From positions 1 through 64,000 of the forward strand of contig NZ_CP096120.1 in NCBI RefSeq assembly GCF_023158935.1: a DNA stretch of 64,000 nt, given 5' to 3'. The notes under the pieces are model-generated. The model saw nothing but the letters and a program-made list of their open reading frames with translations. It did not search any database and was not told the DNA's origin. This document shows, one piece after another, positions 24,775 to 35,144 of this stretch. This stretch comes from Acinetobacter portensis. GTDB taxonomy: Bacteria; Pseudomonadota; Gammaproteobacteria; Pseudomonadales; Moraxellaceae. Position numbers and translations under genes: made by a program. Positions within the stretch are counted from its first letter, which is position 1. Every line of letters begins with the position of its first letter.

Positions 24775-25309
24775 TTTTTTGCACTTCTGCACGTTGAATA
24801 CGATGCTTTTCTAAAAAGAACGTATCCACTAATAATAAAATAGTACCAAGCGTAATGGCACTGTCTGCAATATTAAAAGCAGGGAAGTGATTGTTGTTGT
24901 AGTAAACGTGAATAAAATCGACAACGTAGCCTAAGCTTACGCGGTCAATTAAATTACCAATTGCTCCACCTAAAATAAGGGCAATTGCAATTGGTAAAAC
25001 TTTCACGGTTTTTGGCATACGCATAAGCCAAAATACAAAAACAACAGAAACTAAACCTGCAAGTGAGGTAAAGAAATAGCGTTGCCATCCACCAGCATCG
25101 GACAAGAAACTAAAGGCTGCGCCATAGTTATGTAGTAATGTCCAATTTAAAAAGGGCAGTACCGGAACAGGGTCTGCATAATTGAGACTTGTACTGGCAA
25201 TCCATTTTGTCCATTGGTCTAAAATAATAGCCACAATGGACAAACTCAACCACACTAAATTGTGTGGGTAAAATTGGAATAAACCCTTTTTATTTTGTGG
25301 ATTAGGCAT
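24767..25309 (-). CDS. lspA: Lipoprotein signal peptidase II
   Basis: An inner-membrane aspartic protease that removes signal peptides from diacylglyceryl-modified prolipoproteins. 180 residues with four membrane helices. The two catalytic aspartates lie in [18 protein letters not shown] and [11 protein letters not shown], as in the family. It overlaps the ileS stop by 8 bp and fkpB by 8 bp, so all three are one translation-coupled operon. This is the globomycin target. Confidence 0.96.
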   Translation of the reverse strand: MPNPQNKKGLFQFYPHNLVWLSLSIVAIILDQWTKWIASTSLNYADPVPVLPFLNWTLLHNYGAAFSFLSDAGGWQRYFFTSLAGLVSVVFVFWLMRMPKTVKVLPIAIALILGGAIGNLIDRVSLGYVVDFIHVYYNNNHFPAFNIADSAITLGTILLLVDTFFLEKHRIQRAEVQKND

Positions 25310-28148
25310 ATTTTCTCTCTTCGCCTTGACCTGTAGGAAGGTTGATAATACAACGAGAACATAAACCAGGATGTGCAGAATGTGTATTTACATCTGGAAG
25401 TACATGCCAGCAACGCGCACATTTTTCGCCATCTGCAGCTGAAACTTTCACACGTAAATCATCTAGGTCAGATGCTTCACCTTGAGTTTCATCGAAGTCA
25501 TTTACAAGCACTTGAGATGTAATCATAACAAAACGAAGTTCATCACTTAGCTTGTCTAAAACAGCTTTAAGTTCTGCATTTGCCCAAAGCTCAACTTTTG
25601 CAGATAGGTTAGAACCTACAAGTTTTGCATTACGTGCAGCTTCAATGTGCTTATTCGTTGCAGATTTAACTGCAATTAAAGTTTGCCATTGTTCTTCAGA
25701 AATTAAGTTTGCTTTAGACGATACAGGAATGTCGTACCATTCTGCTGTGAACACGTATTTCTCTGATTGTTCAGGAATAAGTGGCCAAGCTTCTTGCGCT
25801 GTAAAGTTTAAAATTGGTGCCATCCAACGTACAAATGCTTGTACCAAGTGATACAACGCAGTTTGTGCAGAATGACGTGCTTTAGAGTCTGCTTTTGTAG
25901 TGTATTGACGGTCTTTGATGATGTCTAAATAGAAGCCACCAAGGTCATTAATACAGAAGTTCGTTAAAGCGCTAGTTACGATATGGAAGTTCATATCTTC
26001 ATAGGCTTGTTGAACAGTTCTTTGTACTTCCGCAGCGCGTTGTAAAATGTATTGATCTAATGCAACTAAGTCATCTACTGGTAATGCATCTGTTGAAGGC
26101 TTAAAGCCATTCAAGTTCGCAAGTAAGAAACGAAGCGTGTTACGAATACGACGGTAACCATCAGACGCACGGCTAAAGATTTCTTTACCAGCAGTCATTT
26201 CATAACGGTAATCTGCAGATGCGATCCAGAAACGTAAACCATCTGCACCCATATCTTTAATGATGTCTTGTGGCGTAATAATGTTGCCTAAAGATTTAGA
26301 CATCTTACGACCTTTCTCATCAACCACGAAGCCGTGAGTTAACAAGCCTTTGTAAGGCGCACGTTCATTAATTGCGATAGATGTTAATAATGAAGATTGG
26401 AACCAACCACGATGTTGATCTGAACCTTCAAGGTACAAATCAGCAGGGTCTGTTAATTCTTCACGCTCACGTAGTACAGCATAGTGAGTTGTTCCTGAGT
26501 CGAACCATACATCTAGTGTGTCGCGAACTGCGTTGTAGCATTCTGCGTCATCACCAATGAATTCTGAAGCATCACGGTTGTACCAACCATCAATACCTTC
26601 TTGTTCAATTAGTTTTGCAACTTCTTCGATTAATTCAGGTGTACGTGGGTGCAATTCGTTTGTGTCTTTATGAACAAAGAATGGAATTGGCACGCCCCAA
26701 GTACGTTGACGTGAGATACACCAATCTGGGCGACCTTCAATCATCGATTGAATACGGTTCTTACCCCAATCTGGTACAAAGCTAATGTCATTTTCAATTG
26801 CATTTAATGCATTTTGACGTAGACCTTTTGCATCCATGCTAATAAACCATTGCGGTGTTGCACGGAAAATAATAGGTGTTTTATGACGCCAGCAATGTGG
26901 GTAGCTATGTTTAATTACAACATGTGCCCAAAGTTTATTTGCTTCAGTTAATGCAGCAATAATTTTTGGATTGGCTTTATAAATGTGTTCACCTGGGAAA
27001 ATTGGTGAAGTTGGTAAGTAAACGCCATTACCACCGACAGGATTTTCCACTTTCAAGTTGTACTGTAAGCCAACTTTATAATCGTCTACACCGTGACCAG
27101 GCGCTGTATGTACTGCACCTGTACCACTAGTTGCAATAACGTGTTCGCCTAAAATTACAGGAACTTGGCGTTCTGCAATAAGCGGATGTTGAAGCAATAA
27201 GTTTTCAAGTTTTGAACCTGTGAAATCTGCAAGAACTTCAACAGCAGTAAAGCCATAACGTTCTGTTGCAGATTCAACTAAATCTTTCGCTAAGATGAAG
27301 TTTTGCGCTGCTTTTTCTTCGCCTGTTGCTTTAACAAGTTGATATTCGATGTCTGCATGTAGTGCAACTGCTTGGTTAGCAGGCATTGTCCAAGGTGTTG
27401 TCGTCCAAATCACAATATCAGTACGATCTGAAACTTCTACACCTACGCGTGCAGATAAATCTGCAAGGTCTACAATTGTAAAACCAACATCAATTGCGTC
27501 AGATTTTTTATCTTCGTATTCAACTTCTGCTTCTGCAAGTGCAGAACCGCAATCTAAACACCAGTTTACTGGTTTAAGACCTGGTTCAATGTGACCCGCT
27601 TTGGCAATTGCGCCCAATGAACGAACAATGTCAGCTTCTTGTTTGAAGTTCATTGTTAGATATGGATTGTCCCAATCGCCAAACACGCCCATACGCACGA
27701 AGTCTTTCTTTTGAAGTTCAACTTGTGTGTAAGCATATTCACGGCAAGCTTTACGGAAAGTAGATGCATCTACTTTTACGCCAACTTTACCTACTTTTTC
27801 TTCTACTTTAAGTTCAATTGGAAGACCGTGACAGTCCCAACCTGGAACGTATGGCGCATCGAAGCCATCCATTACACGGCTTTTAATAATAATATCTTTA
27901 AGTACTTTGTTAACCGCATGACCTAAATGGATTTGACCATTTGCGTATGGAGGGCCATCGTGAAGTACATATTTTTTCTTGCCAATACGCGACTCACGAA
28001 TCTTCTGATAAATGTTGTCGGCATACCACTCTTCTAACCATTTAGCTTCACGTACTGCGAGATTTGCTTTCATTGCAAATTCAGTACCTGGGAGGTTTAG
28101 CGTGGCTTTGTAATCCACTGCATTTTCAGGAGTTTGCTTATCGCTCAT
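25302..28148 (-). CDS. ileS: Isoleucyl-tRNA synthetase
   Basis: Charges tRNA-Ile and edits valine. 948 residues, full length for the bacterial type. Seen: class I HIGH motif as HLGH in [20 protein letters not shown] (about 66-85), the CP1 editing domain with [21 protein letters not shown] (about 615), the anticodon-binding helical domain, and a C-terminal zinc finger with CARCWHV and CSRCI. This is the mupirocin-sensitive bacterial-type sequence rather than a MupA-like form, judging by general layout only. Confidence 0.97.
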   Translation of the reverse strand: MSDKQTPENAVDYKATLNLPGTEFAMKANLAVREAKWLEEWYADNIYQKIRESRIGKKKYVLHDGPPYANGQIHLGHAVNKVLKDIIIKSRVMDGFDAPYVPGWDCHGLPIELKVEEKVGKVGVKVDASTFRKACREYAYTQVELQKKDFVRMGVFGDWDNPYLTMNFKQEADIVRSLGAIAKAGHIEPGLKPVNWCLDCGSALAEAEVEYEDKKSDAIDVGFTIVDLADLSARVGVEVSDRTDIVIWTTTPWTMPANQAVALHADIEYQLVKATGEEKAAQNFILAKDLVESATERYGFTAVEVLADFTGSKLENLLLQHPLIAERQVPVILGEHVIATSGTGAVHTAPGHGVDDYKVGLQYNLKVENPVGGNGVYLPTSPIFPGEHIYKANPKIIAALTEANKLWAHVVIKHSYPHCWRHKTPIIFRATPQWFISMDAKGLRQNALNAIENDISFVPDWGKNRIQSMIEGRPDWCISRQRTWGVPIPFFVHKDTNELHPRTPELIEEVAKLIEQEGIDGWYNRDASEFIGDDAECYNAVRDTLDVWFDSGTTHYAVLREREELTDPADLYLEGSDQHRGWFQSSLLTSIAINERAPYKGLLTHGFVVDEKGRKMSKSLGNIITPQDIIKDMGADGLRFWIASADYRYEMTAGKEIFSRASDGYRRIRNTLRFLLANLNGFKPSTDALPVDDLVALDQYILQRAAEVQRTVQQAYEDMNFHIVTSALTNFCINDLGGFYLDIIKDRQYTTKADSKARHSAQTALYHLVQAFVRWMAPILNFTAQEAWPLIPEQSEKYVFTAEWYDIPVSSKANLISEEQWQTLIAVKSATNKHIEAARNAKLVGSNLSAKVELWANAELKAVLDKLSDELRFVMITSQVLVNDFDETQGEASDLDDLRVKVSAADGEKCARCWHVLPDVNTHSAHPGLCSRCIINLPTGQGEERKYA

Positions 28149-28213
28149 GCAAGTTTTCTTCCAAATTTATCAGCATATTAACTGACGCGTTTTACAATAG
28201 AATAATAGGGAGT

Positions 28214-29215
28214 TTAAAACTGGAAATGGGGGTGATTTCTTCGAAACTCAAGGAGCTTCTCGGTATCATCATCAATTCCTGCTTTGAGTGCTTCAAGCGA
28301 AGGATAATTCTTTTCGCCATGTAAATAGTTTAAGAATGTCACCCGCATTAATAGGCCATACAGATTAGCAGAAACATCGGGAAAATGTACTTCTAATCGC
28401 CATTCAGGATATTCTTGTTGAATGGCAGGACGAGTGCCGACATGACCTGCACCAAATAATGATGTTGGGGTGTAGCCAGCAATCCCTATTTTTTCAGGAT
28501 TTTCATTTTTAACTTTATCTTTCAAAGATGTAGTTTCGCATATTACATCTACACCATAAATGCCTTGTAAGCATGGTTTATGGCGGTTTAGTCGAACATT
28601 AATGGTTGGAAAATTAATGGTTCGTCCAATTTGGTCACCATATTGCACACGACCTGTAATGCTATACGGGCGACCTAATAATTTGGCAGCAAGGGCTAAG
28701 TCTCCTGCTTGTAAGGTTTGACGAATACGTGTTGAACTAACACGTTCACCGTCTAATTCTACCGTTTTTAAATTGGTGATTTGAAAGCCATAATCTTTTA
28801 AAAATTCGCTATTTCCTTGGCGGTTTTTGCCAAAGTGAAAGTCATCGCCTAAAACTAAGCTATGTGCATTGAGTTTTTGTTTGAGTAAAGATGCAAATTC
28901 TTCAGCGCTTAAACTACGGAATGAATTATCAAACTTAGCAATAACAATATAGTCCACACCAAGTTCTGTTAAATATTCTACTTTTTCGCGTAAAGAACTA
29001 ATGCGTGGTGGTGCTTCATAAGCTTTAAAAAATTCTAAAGGTTGAGGCTCAAAAATCATAACAGCAGTTTTTAAATTTTGTTGTGCTGCAATTTCTTTTA
29101 ATTGGGCAATCATGGCCTGATGACCAAGGTGCACGCCATCAAAATTGCCAATAGTTACTGCTGTTTTTGGCAATTGAGTATTTGGTGCTAAAGCATTCAG
29201 GCGGAGTAGCTTCAT
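28214..29215 (-). CDS. ribF: Bifunctional riboflavin kinase / FAD synthetase
   Basis: Makes FMN and FAD from riboflavin. Seen: the N-terminal nucleotidyltransferase domain with IGNFDGVHLGHQAMI (HxGH type) and the VSSTRIRQ motif, and a C-terminal kinase domain with GRPYSITGRV and INFPTINVRL. The ATG at 29215 gives 333 residues starting MKLLRLNALAP, the likely start; longer frames add a basic, poorly conserved leader. It precedes ileS by 65 bp on the same strand, the usual ribF-ileS order. Confidence 0.93.
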   Translation of the reverse strand: MKLLRLNALAPNTQLPKTAVTIGNFDGVHLGHQAMIAQLKEIAAQQNLKTAVMIFEPQPLEFFKAYEAPPRISSLREKVEYLTELGVDYIVIAKFDNSFRSLSAEEFASLLKQKLNAHSLVLGDDFHFGKNRQGNSEFLKDYGFQITNLKTVELDGERVSSTRIRQTLQAGDLALAAKLLGRPYSITGRVQYGDQIGRTINFPTINVRLNRHKPCLQGIYGVDVICETTSLKDKVKNENPEKIGIAGYTPTSLFGAGHVGTRPAIQQEYPEWRLEVHFPDVSANLYGLLMRVTFLNYLHGEKNYPSLEALKAGIDDDTEKLLEFRRNHPHFQF

Positions 29216-29424
29216 GGCTAAATTAAAAGGTTTAAATTTATGAGGGCTATATATTGCCATATTCTCACGATTACGTCTTGTTGTTCTGTTTTTACTCAAA
29301 GGAAATTTACGTTAAATTAATTTATATATCAATTTAACTTATTCTTAAAATAAATATTAATCAGTTTTTCTTATTTAAAAATACTCGTAGAATGATTGTA
29401 TCACCACTCAATGAGGATTCAGTG

Positions 29425-30555
29425 ATGCAAAAACCACTTTATCAGTTGCAACAAGTGCAAGACATTATTCGTCATTTTACACCAAATTGGTTCACTGCGA
29501 TTATGGGAACAGGCGTGGTTGCATTAATTTTGCCTGAATTTCCTGTGGCTGAATCCTTGACTTGGTTGTTAGGTAGCACGTTGTGGTTACTGAATATTGT
29601 TTTATTTGTCTTGTTTAGCACTTTATATATTTTGCGTTGGACGCTGTATACAAATGAAGCTAAACAAATTTTTAAACATCCTGTCATGAGTTTGTTTTTA
29701 GGTGCTATACCTATGGCGCTTGCCACAATTTTAAATGGATTCTTAAAGTTTGGTATTCCTTTAATTGGTGATGTTGCGGTACAGATTGCACAAGTACTTT
29801 GGTACATCGATGTATTTTTAGCTGTTGCAATTGCATGGATTGTTCCTTTTTGCATGTATAACCGCCAACAGCATCAGCTGAATACTATGACAGCAGTTTG
29901 GTTACTTCCCATTGTCGCTTGTGAGGTTGCAGCAACATCTGGAGGCTTGTTACTAGGTCATATAGAAGCAACACAACACGCAGTTGCGATATTATTTGGC
30001 AGTTATATGTTGTGGGGTATTTCAGTTTTACCTGCATTCGCTATTTTAACCATTTTAATGTTACGCCTAGCTTTGCACCAATTACCAAGTAAAGAGTTAG
30101 CAATAAGCAGCTGGTTGGCTTTAGGACCAATTGGTACAGGTGCTTTGGCTTTATTGGTTTTAGGTGAACAAGCACCGCATGTCCTTCAGGTGATTGGCAT
30201 GGAAAGCTTGGGTATATTTGCGCAACAAGGCGGTTTAATTGCGAGCTTAATTTTAATTGGCTTTGGTTTGTGGTGGTTAGGTATAGCAGTATTAACAACC
30301 TTAAAACATGCACAACAAGATTTGCCATTTAACTTAGGATGGTGGGGCTTAACCTTTCCATTGGGCGTATTTACCTTAGCAATTTTAAATTTGGCACATC
30401 AAACAGATTTACATTTCATTTTTATATTTGGTTATGGTTTTGCCACGATTTTAATTCTGTTATGGATGCTTGTTGCGAGTAAAACATTCAAAGGTTTTTA
30501 TGCAGGTCATTTATTTTTTTCACCATGTTTAAAAACATATTTGGAGAATAAATAA
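29425..30555 (+). CDS. TDT-family transporter (C4-dicarboxylate/tellurite-resistance type)
   Basis: An integral membrane protein of 376 residues with about ten helices. The N-terminal FTPNWFTAIMGTGVVALIL is the hallmark of the TDT family (Mae1, TehA, SLAC1 relatives), whose members move malate, sulfite or other anions. The substrate is unknown. I chose the ATG at 29425 because GAGGA sits 7 bp upstream; the longer frame from 29392 lacks a ribosome site. An intrinsic terminator follows. Confidence 0.85.
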   Translation: MQKPLYQLQQVQDIIRHFTPNWFTAIMGTGVVALILPEFPVAESLTWLLGSTLWLLNIVLFVLFSTLYILRWTLYTNEAKQIFKHPVMSLFLGAIPMALATILNGFLKFGIPLIGDVAVQIAQVLWYIDVFLAVAIAWIVPFCMYNRQQHQLNTMTAVWLLPIVACEVAATSGGLLLGHIEATQHAVAILFGSYMLWGISVLPAFAILTILMLRLALHQLPSKELAISSWLALGPIGTGALALLVLGEQAPHVLQVIGMESLGIFAQQGGLIASLILIGFGLWWLGIAVLTTLKHAQQDLPFNLGWWGLTFPLGVFTLAILNLAHQTDLHFIFIFGYGFATILILLWMLVASKTFKGFYAGHLFFSPCLKTYLENK

Positions 30556-30586
30556 AGTAAAAGGTGGCTGTAAATCTCTCCCAATT

Positions 30587-30620
30587 AAAAACCTGATTTT
30601 GAGAAAGATCAGGTTTTTTT
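30587..30620 (+). terminator. Terminator after the TDT transporter gene
   Basis: The stem AAAAACCTGAT/ATCAGGTTTTT with a 10-nt loop is followed by extra T. Confidence 0.9.
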
Positions 30621-30705
30621 TATGTTTTAAAGATGTTCAAACAATTGCGTTGAAGTGGTGAATCCTCTTTAATGAGCAGTAATTTAGAAATGTAATGAGA
30701 TAAAA

Positions 30706-31272
30706 ATGTCTTCAGATTTAGCTTTAATTATGGCTCTTCCGAATGAATCAAAAGGTTTATTTGAACAAGCAGGAGTTGAGGTTCATTACAGCGGAATAGG
30801 CAAAGTGAATGCTGCATTTAAAGCATTTGAAGTTATTCAAAAAACAGGTTGTAAAACATTACTAAATTTGGGAACAGCAGGAAGTTCATATTTTGATGCG
30901 CATGAACTTGTTGAAGTAACTCAGTACGTACAACGTGATATGGATGTTTCACCACTTGGTTTTGACGTAGGTGTTACGCCAGTAGATACAGATTATCCTG
31001 CTGAAATTAATTTAGATGGTTTCTTTGCGCATTTGAACAAAGGGACTTGTGGTACAGGCGATAATTTTGAAACAGGTACGCCAAAGGTTGCTTGTAATTT
31101 GGTAGATATGGAAGGTTATGCTTTAGCGAAAGTGTGTAAAAAGCTCGGTGTGCGTTTAATTTCCGTAAAATACATTACAGATGGTGCAAACGATACAGCG
31201 CATTTAGATTGGGAAGAGAACTTGCTACTTGGTGCAAAAAAATTATTAGAATTATATAAGACAATTAAATAG
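30706..31272 (+). CDS. Phosphorylase-superfamily nucleosidase (MTA/SAH nucleosidase-like)
   Basis: 188 residues of the PNP/UDP phosphorylase fold. Seen: MALPNESKGLF, the glycine motif YSGIGKVNAA, LLNLGTAGSS, and the active-site region VDMEGYALAKVCKKLG followed by KYITDGAND, where Glu and Asp match the MTAN catalytic positions. It is shorter than typical MTAN (about 230), with the N-terminal part compacted, so the substrate could be another purine nucleoside or futalosine. Standalone gene. Confidence 0.8.
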   Translation: MSSDLALIMALPNESKGLFEQAGVEVHYSGIGKVNAAFKAFEVIQKTGCKTLLNLGTAGSSYFDAHELVEVTQYVQRDMDVSPLGFDVGVTPVDTDYPAEINLDGFFAHLNKGTCGTGDNFETGTPKVACNLVDMEGYALAKVCKKLGVRLISVKYITDGANDTAHLDWEENLLLGAKKLLELYKTIK

Positions 31273-31280
31273 AAGAAAGG

Positions 31281-31316
31281 TTGGCGACCATAGAAAGTGC
31301 TATGGTCGTGTGCCAA
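31281..31316. terminator. Hairpin between the nucleosidase and TetR genes
   Basis: A compound stem TTGGC + GACCATAG / CTATGGTC + GCCAA lies between convergent genes. There is no adjacent T-tract on the plus strand, so it is a weak or factor-assisted terminator. Confidence 0.4.
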
Positions 31317-31341
31317 TCATCAATGAAGATGTTCTGTTTTT

Positions 31342-31962
31342 TTATTTTTCAGTACGAGGAAGAACACCGTATAAGAACATATGAATTGTATGTTGAATAA
31401 TACGTTGTTGCATGCTTCGGTTACGTAAGGTTTTACCCGTTACCATTTCCATTTGCGTAGAAAAATCTGCGTAGTTCTGCGTCACAGACCAAATATTTAA
31501 AATCAAAAGTTCAGGATCGATATCTTTCGAAATTTTACCTTGCTCTTGCCACATGATAATTACTTTTGCTTTACGCTTAAAAAGCTTTTTCAGTGGACCT
31601 TTTAAAATTTCAAGAATATGTGGTGCGCCTTGAATAATTTCGAGGGCAAACAAACGAGATGCTTTAGGTTGAGTACGTGAAACCTCAATTTTCTGCATAA
31701 GATAATTGGTAAGCGCTTCTTCTGGCTCAAGTTCAGATTCGAGTGATTGTAAAGGCGCAAGCCATTTTTGTAGGACAGTCGTTAATACTTCTACATACAA
31801 AGCTTCTTTATTTTCGTAATAATAGAAAATATTCGACTTGTGCATTTCTGCAATTTGAGCAATCTCATCTAGACTAGCACCGCTAAAGCCATAGACTGAG
31901 AATACGTCCAACGCTGCATTAAGGAGCTGTTGACGTTTTTGAGTACTCTTTTTCTGTTCCAT
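31342..31962 (-). CDS. TetR-family regulator (RutR-like)
   Basis: 206 residues from the ATG at 31962. The N-terminal helix-turn-helix (GFSGASLDEIAQIAEMHKSNIFYYYENKEALYVEVL, about 24-60) and the C-terminal part resemble RutR (YcdC), the pyrimidine-responsive repressor. No rut genes are nearby, so the target is unknown. The alternative longer frame adds 33 residues with no support. A 16-bp inverted repeat about 50 bp upstream may be its operator. Confidence 0.85.
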   Translation of the reverse strand: MEQKKSTQKRQQLLNAALDVFSVYGFSGASLDEIAQIAEMHKSNIFYYYENKEALYVEVLTTVLQKWLAPLQSLESELEPEEALTNYLMQKIEVSRTQPKASRLFALEIIQGAPHILEILKGPLKKLFKRKAKVIIMWQEQGKISKDIDPELLILNIWSVTQNYADFSTQMEMVTGKTLRNRSMQQRIIQHTIHMFLYGVLPRTEK

Positions 31963-32267
31963 TAGCAAACTTAAAACAATAAAAAAAGGGGAATCGTCAA
32001 TTGTACGGCAAATCATCAGATTTGTGGATAATCTAAATTTGTATTTTGTGTATAAATGCATCTTAACTTTAAAGAAAATCTATTAAATTGAGATGGAATC
32101 GACATATTTTAGCAATGCTTAATTAAGTATTACTAAAAGTATGTGTTTATTTTTATACAAATGTTTCAAAGAGTTTGGTGATTTATAAGATTTTTTACTC
32201 TAAATGTGCTTTTTCTTCATTTTAAATATTTATTAAATAGTAAAATTACATGTTACAAACAAAAAAG
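31963..32267. other. Intergenic region, TetR gene to the ssu operon end
   Basis: A/T-rich. It holds the inverted repeat at 32009 and a single TGTGGATAA that matches a DnaA box, but no other clear gene or structure before the ssu terminator. Confidence 0.5.
32009..32024. promoter_or_regulatory. Candidate TetR-type operator
   Basis: A perfect inverted repeat CAAATC-ATCA-GATTTG lies 47 bp upstream of the TetR gene start, where an autoregulatory site is expected. It is inferred from position and symmetry only. Confidence 0.35.
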
Positions 32268-32297
32268 TCTTCTAAATTCAAGGTTGAACTTAGAAGA
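32268..32297 (-). terminator. ssu operon terminator
   Basis: On the minus strand a near-perfect 14-bp stem (TCTTCTAAGTTCAA/TTGAATTTAGAAGA) is followed by six T. Confidence 0.9.
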
Positions 32298-32306
32298 TGC
32301 TTCTAA

Positions 32307-33110
32307 TTAGGTTGCTAAAACAGCATTAAGAACTTGTTGTTCTAAATTTGCAAAGTCAATTCCTTTTTTGCGTGGTCGAGGTAAATCTACTTTGAACTCT
32401 TTGGCAATATGGCCTTTATCTAGCAAGATAATTCGGTCCGCCAATTGAACGGCTTCAGAAACATCATGTGTGACTAAAATTGCTGTGAAGCCTTGTTCAG
32501 TCCAAAGTTTCTCAATAAGGTTTTGCATATCTAAACGTGTAAGTGCATCTAAAGCACCTAAAGGTTCATCTAATAACAAAATACGGGGCTTATGAGAAAG
32601 GGCGCGAGCAAGTGCGGTACGTTGACGCTGACCACCTGAAAGTTGAGATGGCCATAAAGCCGCTTTTTCTTCTAAGCCAACTTTTTTAAGCAATTCAGAT
32701 GCATTTTCATGACGTTCTTTAGGCAAGCCTAATTGAACATTTTTTTCAATGCTACGCCATGGTAAAAGACGTGGGTCTTGGAACATGACACGAATATCAT
32801 CGCTTGTAATACCCTCACGTAAATGACGAGCAGATTTAAATTTAATTTCGCCATAACTAGGTTGTTCTAAATCTGCAATTAAACGCAGTAGCGTACTTTT
32901 ACCGCAACCACTACGACCAACAATTGCCAAGAACTCACCTGGTTGAATATGTAAATCTAAATCTTCTAAAACCTTAACTTGACCATAGAATTTGTGGAGT
33001 TGTTCTATGTAAATTTCAGCCCCTAAAACCGCATTTGGATTAATGTCTGGAGAAATGGGTGAATGTGATTTCGATTCACTAACTTGAAGACCAACACTTA
33101 AATCTGTCAT
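32307..33110 (-). CDS. ssuB: Aliphatic sulfonate ABC transporter ATPase
   Basis: Energises sulfonate import with SsuC and SsuA. Seen: Walker [10 protein letters not shown], signature [15 protein letters not shown], Walker [13 protein letters not shown] and the H-loop VTHDVSEA. The ATG at 33110 has AAGGA upstream and gives 267 residues; an upstream in-frame start would overlap ssuC further. It is the last gene of ssuA2-ssuA1-ssuD-ssuC-ssuB and is followed by a strong terminator. Confidence 0.94.
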   Translation of the reverse strand: MTDLSVGLQVSESKSHSPISPDINPNAVLGAEIYIEQLHKFYGQVKVLEDLDLHIQPGEFLAIVGRSGCGKSTLLRLIADLEQPSYGEIKFKSARHLREGITSDDIRVMFQDPRLLPWRSIEKNVQLGLPKERHENASELLKKVGLEEKAALWPSQLSGGQRQRTALARALSHKPRILLLDEPLGALDALTRLDMQNLIEKLWTEQGFTAILVTHDVSEAVQLADRIILLDKGHIAKEFKVDLPRPRKKGIDFANLEQQVLNAVLAT

Positions 33111-33123
33111 CTTATTTTCCTTA

Positions 33124-33939
33124 TTATTTTTGATAGCCTGCATGCCAGCGTAGTAAGTATTTTTCTAAACCTATAGCCAACACATCTGCTAATTTACCTA
33201 AAAGTGCGTAAAGTAAAATACCAACAAGTACGATATCTGTTTGTAAAAACTCACGTGCATTCATGGTCATGTAGCCAATACCTGATTGTGCTGAAATAGT
33301 TTCGGCAACAATCAACAGTACCCACACAAGCCCCAATGAAAAACGTAGTCCAACCAAAATTGAAGGCATTGCACCGGGTAAAATAATTTCTTTATAAAGT
33401 TGCCAATGTGTTAAACCGTAGCTTTTACCCATTTCAATAAGCTGAGGGTCAACTGAACGAATACCGTGATAGGTATTAATGTAAATCGGGAAGAACACAC
33501 CAATTGCAACTAGAAATAATTTTGCAGATTCATCGATACCAAACCAAAGAATGACCAATGGAATAAGTGCCAAAGCAGGTATGTTACGGATCATTTGTAA
33601 AGTTGTATCTAACAACGTAGATGCGAATTTTGATGATCCATTTAATAAGCCTAAAAGTAAGCCTAAACCACCACCCACAAATAAACCCAGTAGGGCACGT
33701 CCAGCACTCACTTGAACATGTTCAACAAGTTCACCACTTGCAAGCAATGTCCAAAAGGCTGTTACCACTGCGGTAGGTGCAGGCAAAATCCGACTTTCTA
33801 ATAAGCCGGTACTTGATGCAATTTGCCAAACTAAAATAAGTACAGATGGGAACAACCATGGCAGCAAACGCTGACCAAGGATTGTTCCACGTGAAACCTT
33901 TTTTTCAATTAAGGTATCCACCGAAATCTTTTTAGACAT
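33124..33939 (-). CDS. ssuC: Aliphatic sulfonate ABC transporter permease
   Basis: Membrane subunit with about six helices and the permease coupling motif [20 protein letters not shown]. 271 residues. Its ATG overlaps the ssuD stop by one base (TAATG), implying coupled translation. The first 20 codons contain a parS-like site at 33883-33898. Confidence 0.94.
   Translation of the reverse strand: MSKKISVDTLIEKKVSRGTILGQRLLPWLFPSVLILVWQIASSTGLLESRILPAPTAVVTAFWTLLASGELVEHVQVSAGRALLGLFVGGGLGLLLGLLNGSSKFASTLLDTTLQMIRNIPALALIPLVILWFGIDESAKLFLVAIGVFFPIYINTYHGIRSVDPQLIEMGKSYGLTHWQLYKEIILPGAMPSILVGLRFSLGLVWVLLIVAETISAQSGIGYMTMNAREFLQTDIVLVGILLYALLGKLADVLAIGLEKYLLRWHAGYQK
33883..33898. promoter_or_regulatory. 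parS: parS site (in ssuC)
   Basis: TGTTCCACGTGAAACC matches the general ParB site TGTTYCACGTGRAACA except for the last base. It lies about 34 kb from dnaA, within the zone where chromosomal parS sites cluster. Confidence 0.7.
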
Positions 33940-35114
33940 TAAGCAGGCTCCTTATTTTTAATTTCTTTTTTCGTTTCATCTGCAACATAGTTATTTGCCA
34001 CAATTTCACCGAAAGGACCTGTTAAATTTGGTTGAGCTAATTTTTTACGTGTTTCTAAAGGAAGCAGAGGGAACACGAGTTCAGCGAAGCGAATAGATTC
34101 TTCTAGGTGTGGATAGCCTGAAAATATAAACGTACCAATACCTAAATCTGCATATTCTTGAATACGTGCCGCAACAGTTTCAGGGTCACCTACAAGCGCA
34201 GTCCCTGCACCACCACGAACAAGCCCAACACCGGCCCATAAGTTAGGCGAAACTTCGAGTTTAGTTCTATCGCCATTATGCAGTTCAGCCATACGACGCT
34301 GACCAACTGAATCCATGGTTTTGAATTTTGCTTGAGCCGCTGCAATTGTTGCATCATCTACATGTTGAATAAGTTCTTCAGCAGCAGCCCATGCTTGTTC
34401 ATTTGTTTCGCGAACAATCACGTGTAAACGAATACCGTAATTTAATTGGCGACCTTTCGCTTCAGCTTTTGCTTTTACAACCGTAATTTTTTCTTTCACT
34501 GCCGCGGGTGGTTCACCCCAAGTTAAATACGTGTCTACTTGGTCTGCTGCAAGCTCGATAGCATCTTCAGAAGAACCACCAAACCATAGTGGCGGATGTG
34601 GTTCTTGAACAGGTGGATAAAGTAATTTTGCATCATCTACGCTTAAGCGTTCGCCGTGGAAAGTGAATGATTCACCAATATGTGAGCGCGTTAAAATTTC
34701 ACGCCAAATTTTTGTATATTCAGCAGCAGTTTTATAGCGTGTTGAATGATCTTCATATAACCCATCACCTTTTAATTCTTGTTCATCGCCACCTGTTACA
34801 AGGTTCAGCAAAACACGGCCATTTGAAAGGCGATCAAATGTAGATGCCATACGTGCAGCAAGCGCAGGCGTTGTAACACCTGGGCGTAAAGCCACTAAGA
34901 ATTTCAAGTTTTTAGTCGCATCGATTAAGCTTGCTGCTGTAATCCAAGGGTCTTCACATGAGCGACCTGTTGGAATAAGCACACCTTCATAGCCAAGATT
35001 ATCTACAGCCACAGCAATTTGTTTCATATAAGCATGATCAACTTGACGGGCACCTTTGCTCGTACCTAAATAACGACTATCACCATGTGTAGGAATAAAC
35101 CAAAAGATTTTCAT
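33939..35114 (-). CDS. ssuD: FMNH2-dependent alkanesulfonate monooxygenase
   Basis: Cleaves C-S bonds of alkanesulfonates to release sulfite when sulfate is scarce. 391 residues. Seen: [46 protein letters not shown] and [12 protein letters not shown], all typical SsuD segments of the luciferase-like TIM barrel. It sits between ssuA1 and ssuC. It needs reduced FMN from a separate reductase, and no ssuE is in this operon. Confidence 0.95.
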   Translation of the reverse strand: MKIFWFIPTHGDSRYLGTSKGARQVDHAYMKQIAVAVDNLGYEGVLIPTGRSCEDPWITAASLIDATKNLKFLVALRPGVTTPALAARMASTFDRLSNGRVLLNLVTGGDEQELKGDGLYEDHSTRYKTAAEYTKIWREILTRSHIGESFTFHGERLSVDDAKLLYPPVQEPHPPLWFGGSSEDAIELAADQVDTYLTWGEPPAAVKEKITVVKAKAEAKGRQLNYGIRLHVIVRETNEQAWAAAEELIQHVDDATIAAAQAKFKTMDSVGQRRMAELHNGDRTKLEVSPNLWAGVGLVRGGAGTALVGDPETVAARIQEYADLGIGTFIFSGYPHLEESIRFAELVFPLLPLETRKKLAQPNLTGPFGEIVANNYVADETKKEIKNKEPA

Positions 35115-35144
35115 GTCAAATTTCCTTGCTCAATATTTAAAAAA

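Noticed and set aside
32023..32031. Exact DnaA box TGTGGATAA upstream of the TetR gene
   Set aside because: A single 9-mer is expected by chance about once in a window this size on both strands; there is no cluster.
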